Assembly (NCBI RefSeq): GCF_003344765.1
Contig: NZ_QPMH01000009.1
Location: 62,001-126,000 of the forward strand
DNA length: 64,000 nucleotides
From: Ferruginivarius sediminum
GTDB taxonomy: Bacteria; Pseudomonadota; Alphaproteobacteria; Kiloniellales; Rhodovibrionaceae
Direction: 5' to 3'
The position numbers and the translations under genes are program-made. Below the pieces are notes generated by a model, which did not search any database, was not told the DNA's origin, and worked only from the letters and a program-made list of their open reading frames with translations. How positions within the stretch are numbered: the first letter of the stretch is position 1; the number at the start of each line of letters is the position of its first letter. Positions 28,108 to 35,719 of the stretch are shown here, one piece after another.

Positions 28108-28806
28108 TCAGCCCGACAGTGGCTGCAGCGTGTATTCCGGTGAGCCTTGCCAGACAAGCTTCCAGCTCGCTCCAGGCCGGACGTTCTGGACTATGCCGGG
28201 ATCGAACGCGGCGAAGCATTGGCCCGCAAGGCGCCGTACGGAGGGATAAAGCAGCCCTTGGTGACCGCTCTGCCGCAGGCGAAGGGCGAGTTTCTGGCCT
28301 TCGGGATAGCCAACCTCCGGATCCGGATAGAGCGCCGGATGGCCGCTTTCGTCACCGAGATCGGGGAAGTCGCCGATAAAGTCCGCGAGCAACTCGACGT
28401 AGCGCGCCTCATCCTCGTAGATGCCGATGTAGCCGAGTTCGCGGGTGCGATGGTAGCCGACCTCCTCGGCGGCCGTGAAGAGGTCGTAGGCGCAGTACCA
28501 GGCTCCTCGCTCTCCGCCGTTGAAGCGGTTTCCGCTGGGACGCGTGTACGTGAACGCCGCGTTGATGTGGCTGCGGCCATAGACCCGCAGGTCGCTGTAG
28601 CGCCGTGCGAAAGCCAGCTCGCGCCGGTCGATTCCCGGAGCGCCTTCGCGCTCAGCCATCAGCCGCGCGCTGGTCTTTCCCTCCAGTTCGGCGAGGATCT
28701 CCATCTCGTCGTCGGTATCGACCAGACCCCGCAGGAGCGGCGGCTTGTGGTGGCTTTCCGAAATCAGGCGGATGAGACCGCGGTCGCTGATCGAGGTGAT
28801 CCTCAA
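28108..28806 (-). CDS. RES-domain toxin (NAD+ phosphorylase type)
   Basis: This is a roughly 232-residue RES-domain protein. RES toxins of RES/Xre pairs degrade NAD+ and stop growth. Family residues are visible: Arg in the GNRFNGG block, Glu114/115 in TAAEEVGYHR and Ser189 in LLYPSVR. No ATG, GTG or late alternative fits the domain start. The best start is TTG 28806, which overlaps the antitoxin stop (TTGA), a normal arrangement for this operon type. The antitoxin gene lies directly upstream. Confidence 0.87.
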   Translation of the reverse strand: MRITSISDRGLIRLISESHHKPPLLRGLVDTDDEMEILAELEGKTSARLMAEREGAPGIDRRELAFARRYSDLRVYGRSHINAAFTYTRPSGNRFNGGERGAWYCAYDLFTAAEEVGYHRTRELGYIGIYEDEARYVELLADFIGDFPDLGDESGHPALYPDPEVGYPEGQKLALRLRQSGHQGLLYPSVRRLAGQCFAAFDPGIVQNVRPGASWKLVWQGSPEYTLQPLSG

Positions 28807-29192
28807 GCGCCGCCCCGCAGCGCGTCGAGATAGGAGCGCACGCGCAGAATCTTCGGCAGGCCGCCTTCGACCATGACGTCTATCGGCCGCGCGCCTTCGA
28901 ACTCCGGCCCCTTGTTCGGCAGCTTGATCCAACGCCGTGCGATGGGGTCACTGAAATAGATTTCCAGCGCCTTGTAGATGCCCGTGATCGCGCTCAATCG
29001 CAGTAACTGATCGTGCGTCAACTGACCCGAAAAACCTGGCTTCCGGGCCCGCTTCCAGGTGGATTCGGACATGTCGGCCAGAGCCGCGGCTTCGCGCAAG
29101 CTGAGGTCCCAGCGATCCGCGATGTTCGCGAAAGCTTTCAGGGCGACCGCCTTCACGTCGTCTGTCGAGCGTTCTCGAAGCGCGGTTTCCAT
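28803..29192 (-). CDS. Xre/MbcA/ParS-type antitoxin
   Basis: This 129-residue protein fits the antitoxin of RES/Xre pairs. It has an N-terminal Xre-like helix-turn-helix (LSLREAAALADMSESTWKRAR) and a C-terminal DUF2384-like toxin-binding region ending in KILRVRSYLDALRGG. The motif RRWIKLPNKGPEFEGARPIDVM is typical of the MbcA/ParS/Xre domain, whose C-terminus plugs the toxin active site. ATG 29192 is preferred. An upstream TTG would add five residues. Confidence 0.87.
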   Translation of the reverse strand: METALRERSTDDVKAVALKAFANIADRWDLSLREAAALADMSESTWKRARKPGFSGQLTHDQLLRLSAITGIYKALEIYFSDPIARRWIKLPNKGPEFEGARPIDVMVEGGLPKILRVRSYLDALRGGA

Positions 29193-29214
29193 CGGTCCCG
29201 TTCCCAAGGCTTTC

Positions 29215-29247
29215 CATAATTATGAGGCCATATGAGCCAAATATCAA
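29215..29247 (-). promoter_or_regulatory. Promoter and operator of the RES/Xre operon
   Basis: On the minus strand, TTGATA (29247-29242) and CATAAT (29224-29219) are separated by exactly 17 bases, a near-consensus sigma-70 promoter. The -10 lies inside the perfect palindrome CATAATTATG (29215-29224). A second palindrome, CATATG (29229-29234), lies in the spacer. A direct repeat of TATGAG(G)CC spans both. This arrangement fits autorepression by the antitoxin. Confidence 0.65.
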
Positions 29248-29363
29248 GGTCATGTGATCGGAATGGGGTGGGGTACGGGCTGGCGAGACGATTTCCGACG
29301 TTTGCCGCAGCTTTCAGCCGCCGCGATGTCTGGCGGCGCCTGAAGCAACGCGACGGGGCATTA

Positions 29364-29379
29364 AGCCAAAAGCTTGGCT
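29364..29379 (-). terminator. Small hairpin downstream of trcR
   Basis: AGCCAA-N4-TTGGCT is a perfect 6-base stem 30 bases beyond the trcR stop on its strand. No T-run follows, so termination is doubtful. The rest of the 216-base gap holds only the RES/Xre promoter. Confidence 0.3.
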
Positions 29380-29408
29380 CCCGGTAAGGGTCGTGTGCGC
29401 GTCCAGTA

Positions 29409-30029
29409 TCAGCGCTCCTCCGGATAGTCCGCAGGGGCGTCGGCGCCGATACCGAAGCTCTCGGCCGCCGCCGGGTCCTCGCCCTCGGAAGCCTCCGGCT
29501 CGCGCGGCTTGTGCTTCTCCGCCGCGGCGATGACGCTGTTCAGCTCGGACTGCGAACACAGGCCCAGCAGCACGGGATCGCGCGGGCGGATATTCTGGGT
29601 GTTCCAGTGGGTGCGGTCGCGGATCGCCTGGATCGTGGTCTTTGTCGTTCCGATCAGCTTGCAGATCTGGGAATCCCGCACTTCCGGATGATTGCGCAGG
29701 ATCCAGGCGATGCCGTCGGGCTTGTCCTGGCGCTTGGCGATCGGGGTGTACTTGGGGCCCTTGGTCCGCTCGACCGGCTTCGGCAGGTCGGTCTTGGCCG
29801 GCATCAGGCGCGCCTTCGGGTTGTTCTGGCAGCGCTCGATCTCTTCCTGCGTAAGCTGTCCGTTGGCGACCGGGTCCATTCCCTGCATGCCGCTGGCCAC
29901 TTCGCCGTCGGCGATGCCCTGCACCTCAAGCGGGTGCAACTCGCAGAACCGGGCGATCTGCTCGAAGGTGAGCGAGGTGTTCTCCACCAGCCACACGGCG
30001 GTGGCCTTCGGCATAAGCGGTTTCGTCAT
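29409..30029 (-). CDS. trcR: DUF1013 cell-cycle transcriptional regulator TrcR
   Basis: This 206-residue protein matches DUF1013/TrcR, an alphaproteobacterial DNA-binding regulator associated with cell-cycle control. The N-terminus reads MPKATAVWLVENTSLTFEQI and a central block reads GIAWILRNHPEVRDSQICKL followed by TTIQAIRDRTHWN, two helix-turn-helix-like parts. The acidic C-terminal tail is probably disordered. The ATG at 30029 follows AAAGGAGACGTT. An in-frame upstream start adds nine residues and is less likely. The gene is conserved across alphaproteobacteria and supports the taxonomic assignment. Confidence 0.88.
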   Translation of the reverse strand: MTKPLMPKATAVWLVENTSLTFEQIARFCELHPLEVQGIADGEVASGMQGMDPVANGQLTQEEIERCQNNPKARLMPAKTDLPKPVERTKGPKYTPIAKRQDKPDGIAWILRNHPEVRDSQICKLIGTTKTTIQAIRDRTHWNTQNIRPRDPVLLGLCSQSELNSVIAAAEKHKPREPEASEGEDPAAAESFGIGADAPADYPEER

Positions 30030-30200
30030 AACGTCTCCTTTCCCTGGCGCCGGCAAGTGCGGCGCCGTCGCCGCGGCGGGTCCGGCGACCGGCCGGGCGC
30101 GGGGACTGCGAATTGTTCGGGTACCGAGCGCAATATAGGGGTCGCACGCTTGTGACGAAAGCCCTTCCCCCGCATTCTCGCCGACTTTTTCAAGCCCGTC

Positions 30201-31205
30201 CTACGGCACGAGCACGATCTTGCCGATGTGTGTCGAGGACTCCATGAGCGCGTGGGCGTCGGCCGCCTCGCTCAGCTTGAAGGTGCGATGAACCAGCACC
30301 TTCAACTCGCCCGATTCCAGAAGCGGCCAGACGTGCCGGCGCAGCTTGCCGGCGATATCGGCCTTGAAGGCGACGTCCCGCGCGCGCAGCGTCGAGCCCG
30401 TGATCGTCAATCGCTTCAACATCACCGGCAGGAAGTTCACCTCGGCCTTCGGGCCGCCGAGGAAGGCGATGAACACCAGCCGTCCGTCAGGGGCCAGCGC
30501 CTTCAGGTCGCGCGCGATGTAGTCGCCGCCCACCATGTCGAGGATGACGTCGACGCCGCCGTGGTCGCCGGTCGCTTCCTTGACGACGGCGACGAAGTCC
30601 TCTTCGCGGTAGTTGATGGCCCGCGCCGCGCCCAGTTCCTCGCAGGTCCGGCATTTCTCCGGCGTGCCGGCGGTGGTGTAGACCTCCGCTCCGAAGGCAC
30701 GGGCAAGCTGGATCGCGGTGGTGCCGATGCCGCTTGAGCCGCCGTGCACCAGGAAGCGCTCCCCTTTCTTCAGGCCGGCGCGGTCGAAGACGTTGGAGTA
30801 GACCGTGAAGTAGGTTTCGGGAATCGCCGCGGCGTGCACGGCGTCGAAGCCCTTGGGGTAGGGCAGGCACTGCGCCGCCGGCGCCACGCAGTACTGCGCA
30901 TAGCCGCCGCCGGTGACCAGCGCCGTCACCTCCGTCCCGATGGCCGGCTCGCTGACGCCCTCACCCAGCGCCACGACGCGCCCCGCGATCTCCAGCCCCG
31001 GAATGTCCGATGCGCCCGGCGGCGGCGGGTAGCCGCCCTGGCGCTGCATCACGTCGGGGCGGTTGACGCCGGCGGCGGCCACCTCGATCAGCACTTCGCC
31101 CGCGCCCGGTCGTGGCACCGGCCGCTCGCCCGGCTGCAGGACCTCGGGCCCGCCCTCTCCACGGATCTCGATCGCGGTCATCGTCTGCGGCGCGGTGTCG
31201 GCCAT
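30201..31205 (-). CDS. NAD(P)H quinone oxidoreductase (zinc-free MDR, PIG3 type)
   Basis: This 334-residue medium-chain dehydrogenase has the quinone oxidoreductase signature: AGVNRPDVMQRQGGYPPPPG, then HGGSSGIGTTAIQLARAFGA at the NADPH site. The zinc ligands of alcohol dehydrogenases are absent. It matches the PIG3/TP53I3-like subgroup, which reduces quinones one electron at a time. It does not resemble acryloyl-CoA reductase AcuI. Start at 31205 with GGAGCACGCTC upstream. Confidence 0.9.
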   Translation of the reverse strand: MADTAPQTMTAIEIRGEGGPEVLQPGERPVPRPGAGEVLIEVAAAGVNRPDVMQRQGGYPPPPGASDIPGLEIAGRVVALGEGVSEPAIGTEVTALVTGGGYAQYCVAPAAQCLPYPKGFDAVHAAAIPETYFTVYSNVFDRAGLKKGERFLVHGGSSGIGTTAIQLARAFGAEVYTTAGTPEKCRTCEELGAARAINYREEDFVAVVKEATGDHGGVDVILDMVGGDYIARDLKALAPDGRLVFIAFLGGPKAEVNFLPVMLKRLTITGSTLRARDVAFKADIAGKLRRHVWPLLESGELKVLVHRTFKLSEAADAHALMESSTHIGKIVLVP

Positions 31206-31342
31206 GAGCGTGCTCCGTCGTCCCGGGGTTGGTGGTGTTGCGGCGTGGCGAAGGACCCCGTTCGTCTAGTATGATCCGGCCAGTGGAAGCAAGTCGGCCG
31301 TGGCGGCGGTGCCAGGGTTCGGCCATCCGAGCGGAGGCGGCA

Positions 31343-31525
31343 ATGGAGGACGAGGACCTGCAGCCCCGGGCGCGCCTGGCGGCCGACAAGCCGCTGGAGG
31401 AGTATTCCGTCGAGGAGCTGGAAGCCTATGGCGAAGCGCTGGAACGCGAGCTTGAGCAGGTGCGGGCGACGCTGAAGGGTAAGCGCGCCTACCTTTCCGG
31501 GGCGGAGTCGCTGTTCAAGAGCTGA
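31343..31525 (+). CDS. DUF1192 family small protein
   Basis: This 60-residue acidic protein has the DUF1192 pattern EEYSVEELEAYGEALERELEQVRATLKGKR. Such proteins are alphaproteobacterial, helical and uncharacterised. The ATG at 31343 follows GCGGAGGCGGCA. Its last 11 bases overlap the 3' end of a convergent small membrane protein gene. Confidence 0.82.
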   Translation: MEDEDLQPRARLAADKPLEEYSVEELEAYGEALERELEQVRATLKGKRAYLSGAESLFKS

Positions 31526-31760
31526 TGGCCCGGCGGCGGCTTTCCCTTGTGCGCAGCCTTCTTGCGCGCATGTAAAGCAGCCAGCCCACCGGCCCCAGCA
31601 GCAGGACCATGATGGCCCAGCCCACGCGCGGCCCGAACGGGCAGGTGCCCCCGGCGTGGGGTCGCCAGGACCCGCTGCGTGACGACCACAGGACGTGGCC
31701 GAGCGGGCACAGGAATCCCAAAATGAGTATCGTCCAGGCGACCCACTGATCTAGTGTCAT
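31515..31760 (-). CDS. Small membrane protein, function unknown
   Basis: This 81-residue protein has two hydrophobic segments (WVAWTILILGFLCPLGHVLW and VGWAIMVLLLGPVGWLLYM) and a basic C-terminal tail rich in Arg. The second segment resembles the phospholipase D N-terminal transmembrane module (PLDc_N). The preferred ATG is at 31760, though its ribosome site is weak. It overlaps the convergent DUF1192 gene. I do not assign a function. Confidence 0.55.
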   Translation of the reverse strand: MTLDQWVAWTILILGFLCPLGHVLWSSRSGSWRPHAGGTCPFGPRVGWAIMVLLLGPVGWLLYMRARRLRTRESRRRAISS

Positions 31761-31873
31761 GCCGCCAACAATGGCGCCGCGTCCGGCCCGCGCCAAGAGC
31801 CGGCTGCGGCGATCCGCCGTTTCCTTGCGGGAACGGCTGAAATCACCTTGGTTTTTCCTGACGGAGGAAGAGC

Positions 31874-32656
31874 ATGCTGAAAGGCAAGACGGCGCTGGTC
31901 ACCGGCTCGACCAGCGGCATCGGCCAGGGAATCGCCGAGCGCCTGGCTGCCGAGGGCTGCAACATCGTCCTCAACGGCTTCGGCGATGCTGACGAGATCG
32001 AAACGCTGCGGCAGGGCATCGCCGACGCCAATGGCGTGGAGGTGGCCTACTCCGCCGCCGACATGTCGAAGCCGGACGAGATCCGCGACATGATCCGCGA
32101 GGCGGAAGGCCGCTTCGGCGCCATCGACATCCTGGTGAACAACGCCGGCATCCAGCATGTCGCCCCGGTCGACGAGTTCCCGCCGGAGAAGTGGGAGCAG
32201 ATCATCGCGATCAACCTCAGCCACGTCTTCTACACCACTCACCACGCACTGCCGAAAATGCGCGAGCGGGGCTGGGGGCGCATCATCAATATCGCCTCCG
32301 CCCACGGTCTCGTGGCCTCGGCCGGCAAGGCCGGCTACGTGGCCGCGAAGCATGGCGTGATCGGGCTGACAAAGACGACGGCACTGGACACGGCGGGAAC
32401 CGGCATCACCTGCAACGCGATCTGTCCCGGCTGGGTGAAGACGCCGCTGGTGGTCAAGCAGATCGAGGCGAAGGCCAGGGACAAGGGCATCGCGATCGAG
32501 CAGGCCGAGCGCGAGCTTCTGGCCGAGAAGCAGCCGGCGCTGGAGTTCGTCACGCCGGAACAGCTTGGTGCCTATGCCGCTTTCCTATGTAGCGACGCGG
32601 CACGCACCGTGACCGGCGCGCAAGTGCAGATCGACGGCGGCTGGACGGCGCAGTAG
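31874..32656 (+). CDS. bdhA: D-3-hydroxybutyrate dehydrogenase
   Basis: This 260-residue SDR matches 3-hydroxybutyrate dehydrogenase, which oxidises D-3-hydroxybutyrate to acetoacetate during polyhydroxybutyrate use. Evidence: TGSTSGIGQGIAERLA, VNNAGIQHVAPVDEFP, IASAHGLVASAGKAGYVAAK with Tyr/Lys, ICPGWVKTPLVVKQIEA, and the C-terminus VQIDGGWTAQ. GGAGGAAGAGC precedes the ATG. No phasin or PHB synthase gene is adjacent. Confidence 0.93.
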   Translation: MLKGKTALVTGSTSGIGQGIAERLAAEGCNIVLNGFGDADEIETLRQGIADANGVEVAYSAADMSKPDEIRDMIREAEGRFGAIDILVNNAGIQHVAPVDEFPPEKWEQIIAINLSHVFYTTHHALPKMRERGWGRIINIASAHGLVASAGKAGYVAAKHGVIGLTKTTALDTAGTGITCNAICPGWVKTPLVVKQIEAKARDKGIAIEQAERELLAEKQPALEFVTPEQLGAYAAFLCSDAARTVTGAQVQIDGGWTAQ

Positions 32657-32684
32657 GCCGCCCGGTGCGGCCACGTTCGGCGCG

Positions 32685-33377
32685 TCAGTACCAGATCTCC
32701 ATGCGCAGGTCCCTGCTGTCGCGCGGGATATCGCCGTCGGGGACGCGCCGTCCGCGGCCCTCCGCGATTTCTCGCGCCAGCAGGGCGCAGGCGGCGGCAT
32801 CGACGATGTCGTCCGCCTCGACGTCCTTGCGCGGGTAGCGGTCCAGAAGCGGGGTCGGATCGGGCAATCCGGCCGCGCGGAGCAATTCGATACGCGCCGC
32901 GCGGCCGTCGCGCCCGACCTTGCGGGCAAGCGGCGCCCAGCCGTTCAGCCGGTGGAAGATGACCTCGGGGTGGGCTTCCAGGATGCGGTCCTGGTCCGCC
33001 GGCGACAGGGCCTCGTCCAGTTCGGCGATCTTGTGGCCGATCTGCCAGGACTGCTTCGACAGGCCTACGCCCTCCCGCGCCTTGCCCAGGCTGTTCGCGT
33101 CCGCCCACGACTTGCCCAGCATGTAGCGGCGCGGGGCGGAGAACACGCTGGATTTCCTCGCCCCTGGAAGCAGCGCACGGGCGGCCCGATCGCATGCGCG
33201 CAGGCCGCTGTCGGGGAGCCCTATCGGCATATCGACTGCTACGATCCCCGCCGCGTCGATATCGACCTCCGCCCAGCTCCGCGCGATCGCCACGTCCAGG
33301 CCGCCGTCGGACCAGGTGACGGCGACCCAGCCGAAGCGGCAGCCGTCAACGCCGCTATAGACTGTCGCGGATCTCAG
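32685..33377 (-). CDS. DUF429 family protein with unclear start
   Basis: This protein belongs to DUF429, an RNase H-like fold of unknown function. The family N-terminus, YSGVDGCRFGWVAVTW, is encoded in frame from 33359 but has no ATG, GTG or TTG in front of it. The first in-frame GTG, at 33293, would remove that conserved strand. The best fit is CTG 33377, which overlaps the stop of the upstream copper-chaperone gene (CTGA), giving 230 residues. Internal motifs include VDMPIGLPDSGLRACDRAAR, SVFSAPRR and EVIFHRLNG, and VEADDIVDAAAC near the C-terminus. Confidence 0.78.
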   Translation of the reverse strand: MRSATVYSGVDGCRFGWVAVTWSDGGLDVAIARSWAEVDIDAAGIVAVDMPIGLPDSGLRACDRAARALLPGARKSSVFSAPRRYMLGKSWADANSLGKAREGVGLSKQSWQIGHKIAELDEALSPADQDRILEAHPEVIFHRLNGWAPLARKVGRDGRAARIELLRAAGLPDPTPLLDRYPRKDVEADDIVDAAACALLAREIAEGRGRRVPDGDIPRDSRDLRMEIWY

Positions 33378-33841
33378 TCCGAGTGTCCGTGCCCGCTGGC
33401 GTGGGAAGCGGTGACGACCTCCTGCGGGTTCATGGTGTCCTGGCCGATGGCCATGTGCACTTCCATCGCCTCCATCCCTTTCAGATGGAGAACGACAGGG
33501 GCGGCCTTGCCCTCCGGCAAGTCGACCTTGAGATCCGTCAACACAAGCTTCAACTCCTCGGGCGTCACGGTCGCGCCGACCGGAATCTCCACGGCATCGA
33601 CGGTTTTGCCGTTGAATATCATCCGCACCGACGCCGCGACGGGGGAAGCCGCCCGTTCGATCAGGATGGGCGCTTCGCCGGTATTGGCCAGCGTGGGGTG
33701 TGCCGTCGCCGTTTCACTGCTTTGCGCGGGTGTTACCCAGGGATGGACGATCTGCAGGTCGCCCTGCTGCTGCGTATGTGCGCCGGCGGAGCCCGCGATG
33801 GCGAGCCAGAGCGTTGCGGCGAGCGCTGCTATTCGAAGCAT
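33374..33841 (-). CDS. PCu(A)C-like copper chaperone domain protein
   Basis: This 155-residue exported protein has a signal peptide (IAALAATLWLAIAGSAGA) and the PCu(A)C/DUF461 fold (IVHPWVTPAQSSETATAH, LANTGEAPILIERAAS, HLKGMEAMEVHM). These proteins usually carry Cu(I) to cytochrome oxidase using an H(M)-x10-M-x21-H-x-M set. Most of that set is not evident here. Instead the C-terminus is His-rich (HASGHGHSD). Copper binding is therefore uncertain. It shares its 3' end with the DUF429 start. Confidence 0.75.
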   Translation of the reverse strand: MLRIAALAATLWLAIAGSAGAHTQQQGDLQIVHPWVTPAQSSETATAHPTLANTGEAPILIERAASPVAASVRMIFNGKTVDAVEIPVGATVTPEELKLVLTDLKVDLPEGKAAPVVLHLKGMEAMEVHMAIGQDTMNPQEVVTASHASGHGHSD

Positions 33842-34027
33842 GGGTGACGTCTCTCCCTTCCTGTTGGCCGGTGTCCGACATCGGGTCGGACGAAGGCATG
33901 CTGCGCCTTCCCCCGACACGAATGTCAAGGTAACTTATAAATTTAAATCGAAACTCTTAATATGCTTGCAAATTTTGCCGATTCCGTTAACCATTTATTC
34001 AGTTGTCACGCTTAGTGTGCCTACTAG

Positions 34028-34160
34028 CCCTGGGTTATCCCTCCCCTCGACTCAGGGGTGTTTGGTCCGAATGGCTGGCCTCCTGGGGGTTTGGTTGCTT
34101 TTATCCCTGGAGGAAGCCCCCTGTCGACTTGCCGCCGGATTCACCTCCGGCGGCTTTTTT
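34028..34160 (+). ncRNA. Candidate structured small RNA
   Basis: The plus strand can fold into one long, interrupted hairpin. TCGAC (34047-34051) pairs with GTCGA (34123-34127), and AGGGG (34054-34058) with CCCCT (34118-34122). After a large, lopsided internal bubble, CCTCC (34079-34083) pairs with GGAGG (34109-34113), then GGG (34085-34087) with CCC (34105-34107). A perfect terminator follows. The shape recalls 6S RNA, but no 6S sequence signature was recognised, so the family is left open. The 5' end is a guess. Confidence 0.45.
34131..34160 (+). terminator. Intrinsic terminator 1 upstream of metY
   Basis: GCCGCCGG (34131-34138) and CCGGCGGC (34147-34154) form a perfect 8-base GC stem with an 8-base loop, followed directly by six T residues (34155-34160). 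This is a textbook Rho-independent terminator on the plus strand with no coding gene before it. Confidence 0.85.
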
Positions 34161-34280
34161 GTGACATCTCCCATCGGAGGGGGTAGGAAAGGGGCTACCG
34201 AATGCCGCCTTGACCAACGATGTAGGTGGCCATAAGGTACGCGCCGGAAGGCAAGTTGACAGGGTAGGCTTCCGAAAACA

Positions 34281-34325
34281 AAAAGAAGAAGGACCGCGGC
34301 CAGGGCCGAAGGTCCTTCTTTTTTT
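34281..34325 (+). terminator. Intrinsic terminator 2 upstream of metY (possibly bidirectional)
   Basis: AAGAAGGACC (34286-34295) pairs with GGTCCTTCTT (34311-34320), and the flanking A and T runs extend the stem. The loop contains a small CGGC/GCCG hairpin. Seven T residues end the stem. The matching A-run on the left side gives the same signal on the minus strand, so it could also stop transcription from the right. Confidence 0.85.
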
Positions 34326-34429
34326 GTGCTGTCGCCAGTATCGTCACCGCACCCATAACAGCCGTCCTTACCGCGTCGCGCGGCGTTCGGCGGACATTTC
34401 AATGTTTCAGGAATGACCCGGGGCCAGCC

Positions 34430-35719
34430 ATGACCTTCAAGCTCGACACGCAGGCCTTGCACGCCGGGCAGCACCCCGATCCCGTGTTTGGCGCCCGCGC
34501 GGTGCCGATCTATCAGACGACGTCCTACGTCTTTCAGGATACCGACCATGCCGCCGCCCTGTTCAACATGGAACGCGCCGGCCACGTCTACTCGCGGATT
34601 TCCAATCCCACGGTGGCGGTGCTGGAAGAGCGTATGGCGGCGCTGGAGTCCGGCGTGGCGGCGGTGGCGACGGCCTCGGGACAGGCGGCGCTGCATCTGG
34701 CGATCACGACGCTGATGGGCCAGGGCGGGCACATCGTGGCCTCTCGCGCGCTTTACGGCGGCAGCATCAATATCCTGACCCACACGCTGCCGCGCTTCGG
34801 CATCGAGACGACCTTCGTCGATCCGCGCGACCCGCCGGCGTTCCGTGCGGCCATCCGGCCGGAAACGCGCCTTCTGTTCGGCGAGGTGGTGGGCAACCCG
34901 AACCTGGAGGTGATGGACGTGCCCGCCGTTGCCCAGGTCGCGCACGACGCCGGCGTGCCGCTTCTGATCGACAGCACCTTCACCACGCCGTATCTGGCCC
35001 GCCCCATCGAGATGGGGGCGGATCTCGTCGTCCATTCGGTCACTAAATGGCTGGGCGGGCACGGGATTGCCGTGGGCGGCGTGCTGGTGGACGGCGGCCG
35101 ATTCGACTGGTCCGCGAATGATAAGTTTCCCACGCTGAGCCAGCCTTACGCCGGCTACCACGGCGTGGTCTTCGCCGAGGAGTTCGGCCCGCAGGCCTTT
35201 GCGATGCGGGCCAGGATGGAGGGGCTGCGCGACTTCGGCGCGTCGATGAGCGCGCAGGTTGCCTTCTATCTATTGCAGGGGATCGAGACGCTGGGCCTGC
35301 GGATGGAACGTCACGTCGCCAACACCGAGCGAGTGGTCGAGATGCTGGCCGCGCACGAGCAGGTGGGTTGGGTGCGCCATCCCAGCCTTCGCGATCACCC
35401 GGACCACGAACTGGCGAAGCGTCTGCTGCCGCGCGGCACGGGCTCAATCGTCAGCTTCGGCATTCGTGGCGGACGCGAGGCGGGCCGGGCGTTCATCGAG
35501 GGGTGCCAGCTTGCCTCTCACCTTGCAAACGTCGGGGATGCCAAGACCCTGGTGATCCACCCGGCCAGCACGACCCATCAGCAGATGTCGGCGGCGGAAC
35601 TGGAGGCTGCCGGCATCGGCGAGGACATGGTGCGCCTGTCCGTGGGCGTGGAGGATGTCGACGACATCCTGGCCGATCTGAAACGCGGCCTGCGCGCCGC
35701 CGCGAAGGTGTCGGGCTGA
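34430..35719 (+). CDS. metY: O-acetylhomoserine aminocarboxypropyltransferase (sulfhydrylase)
   Basis: This 429-residue PLP enzyme of the Cys/Met metabolism family makes homocysteine from O-acetylhomoserine and sulfide. Evidence: TQALHAGQHPDPVFGARAVP, the TASGQAAL phosphate-binding block, DSTFTTPYLARPIEMGADLV and Lys206 in HSVTKWLGGHG as the PLP Schiff base. Length fits the MetY group rather than the shorter MetB/MetC enzymes. Its ribosome site is weak. The hydrolase gene overlaps its stop by one base. A leader with two terminators lies upstream. Confidence 0.92.
   Translation: MTFKLDTQALHAGQHPDPVFGARAVPIYQTTSYVFQDTDHAAALFNMERAGHVYSRISNPTVAVLEERMAALESGVAAVATASGQAALHLAITTLMGQGGHIVASRALYGGSINILTHTLPRFGIETTFVDPRDPPAFRAAIRPETRLLFGEVVGNPNLEVMDVPAVAQVAHDAGVPLLIDSTFTTPYLARPIEMGADLVVHSVTKWLGGHGIAVGGVLVDGGRFDWSANDKFPTLSQPYAGYHGVVFAEEFGPQAFAMRARMEGLRDFGASMSAQVAFYLLQGIETLGLRMERHVANTERVVEMLAAHEQVGWVRHPSLRDHPDHELAKRLLPRGTGSIVSFGIRGGREAGRAFIEGCQLASHLANVGDAKTLVIHPASTTHQQMSAAELEAAGIGEDMVRLSVGVEDVDDILADLKRGLRAAAKVSG

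Larger units (their letters stand above)
33842..34429. other. 588-base non-coding region upstream of metY
   Basis: No protein-coding gene is seen. An AT-rich part (about 33925-34000) probably holds promoters for the flanking copper-chaperone gene and for plus-strand RNA. Two strong intrinsic terminators at 34131-34160 and 34281-34325 each follow a foldable stretch. This suggests two short plus-strand transcripts, or one attenuated leader of metY. The 104 bases between the second terminator and the metY ATG show only a six-codon open frame ending in an ATGA overlap with the metY start. Confidence 0.7.

Noticed and set aside
30201..31205. Acryloyl-CoA reductase AcuI completing DMSP degradation
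   Set aside because: The N-terminal and central motifs match the PIG3-type quinone oxidoreductases rather than the AcuI/YhdH group.
34028..34160. Firm assignment as 6S RNA or signal recognition particle RNA
   Set aside because: The overall fold resembles 6S RNA, but there is no sequence signature I can recognise, and the SRP RNA core motif is absent.
34160..34430. SAM-II riboswitch in the metY leader
   Set aside because: The location is suggestive, but I could not find the conserved SAM-II pseudoknot sequence. Left as an unassigned leader.
34414..34433. Six-codon leader peptide overlapping the metY start
   Set aside because: Its ATG has no usable ribosome site spacing and it contains no Met or Cys run that would suggest attenuation.
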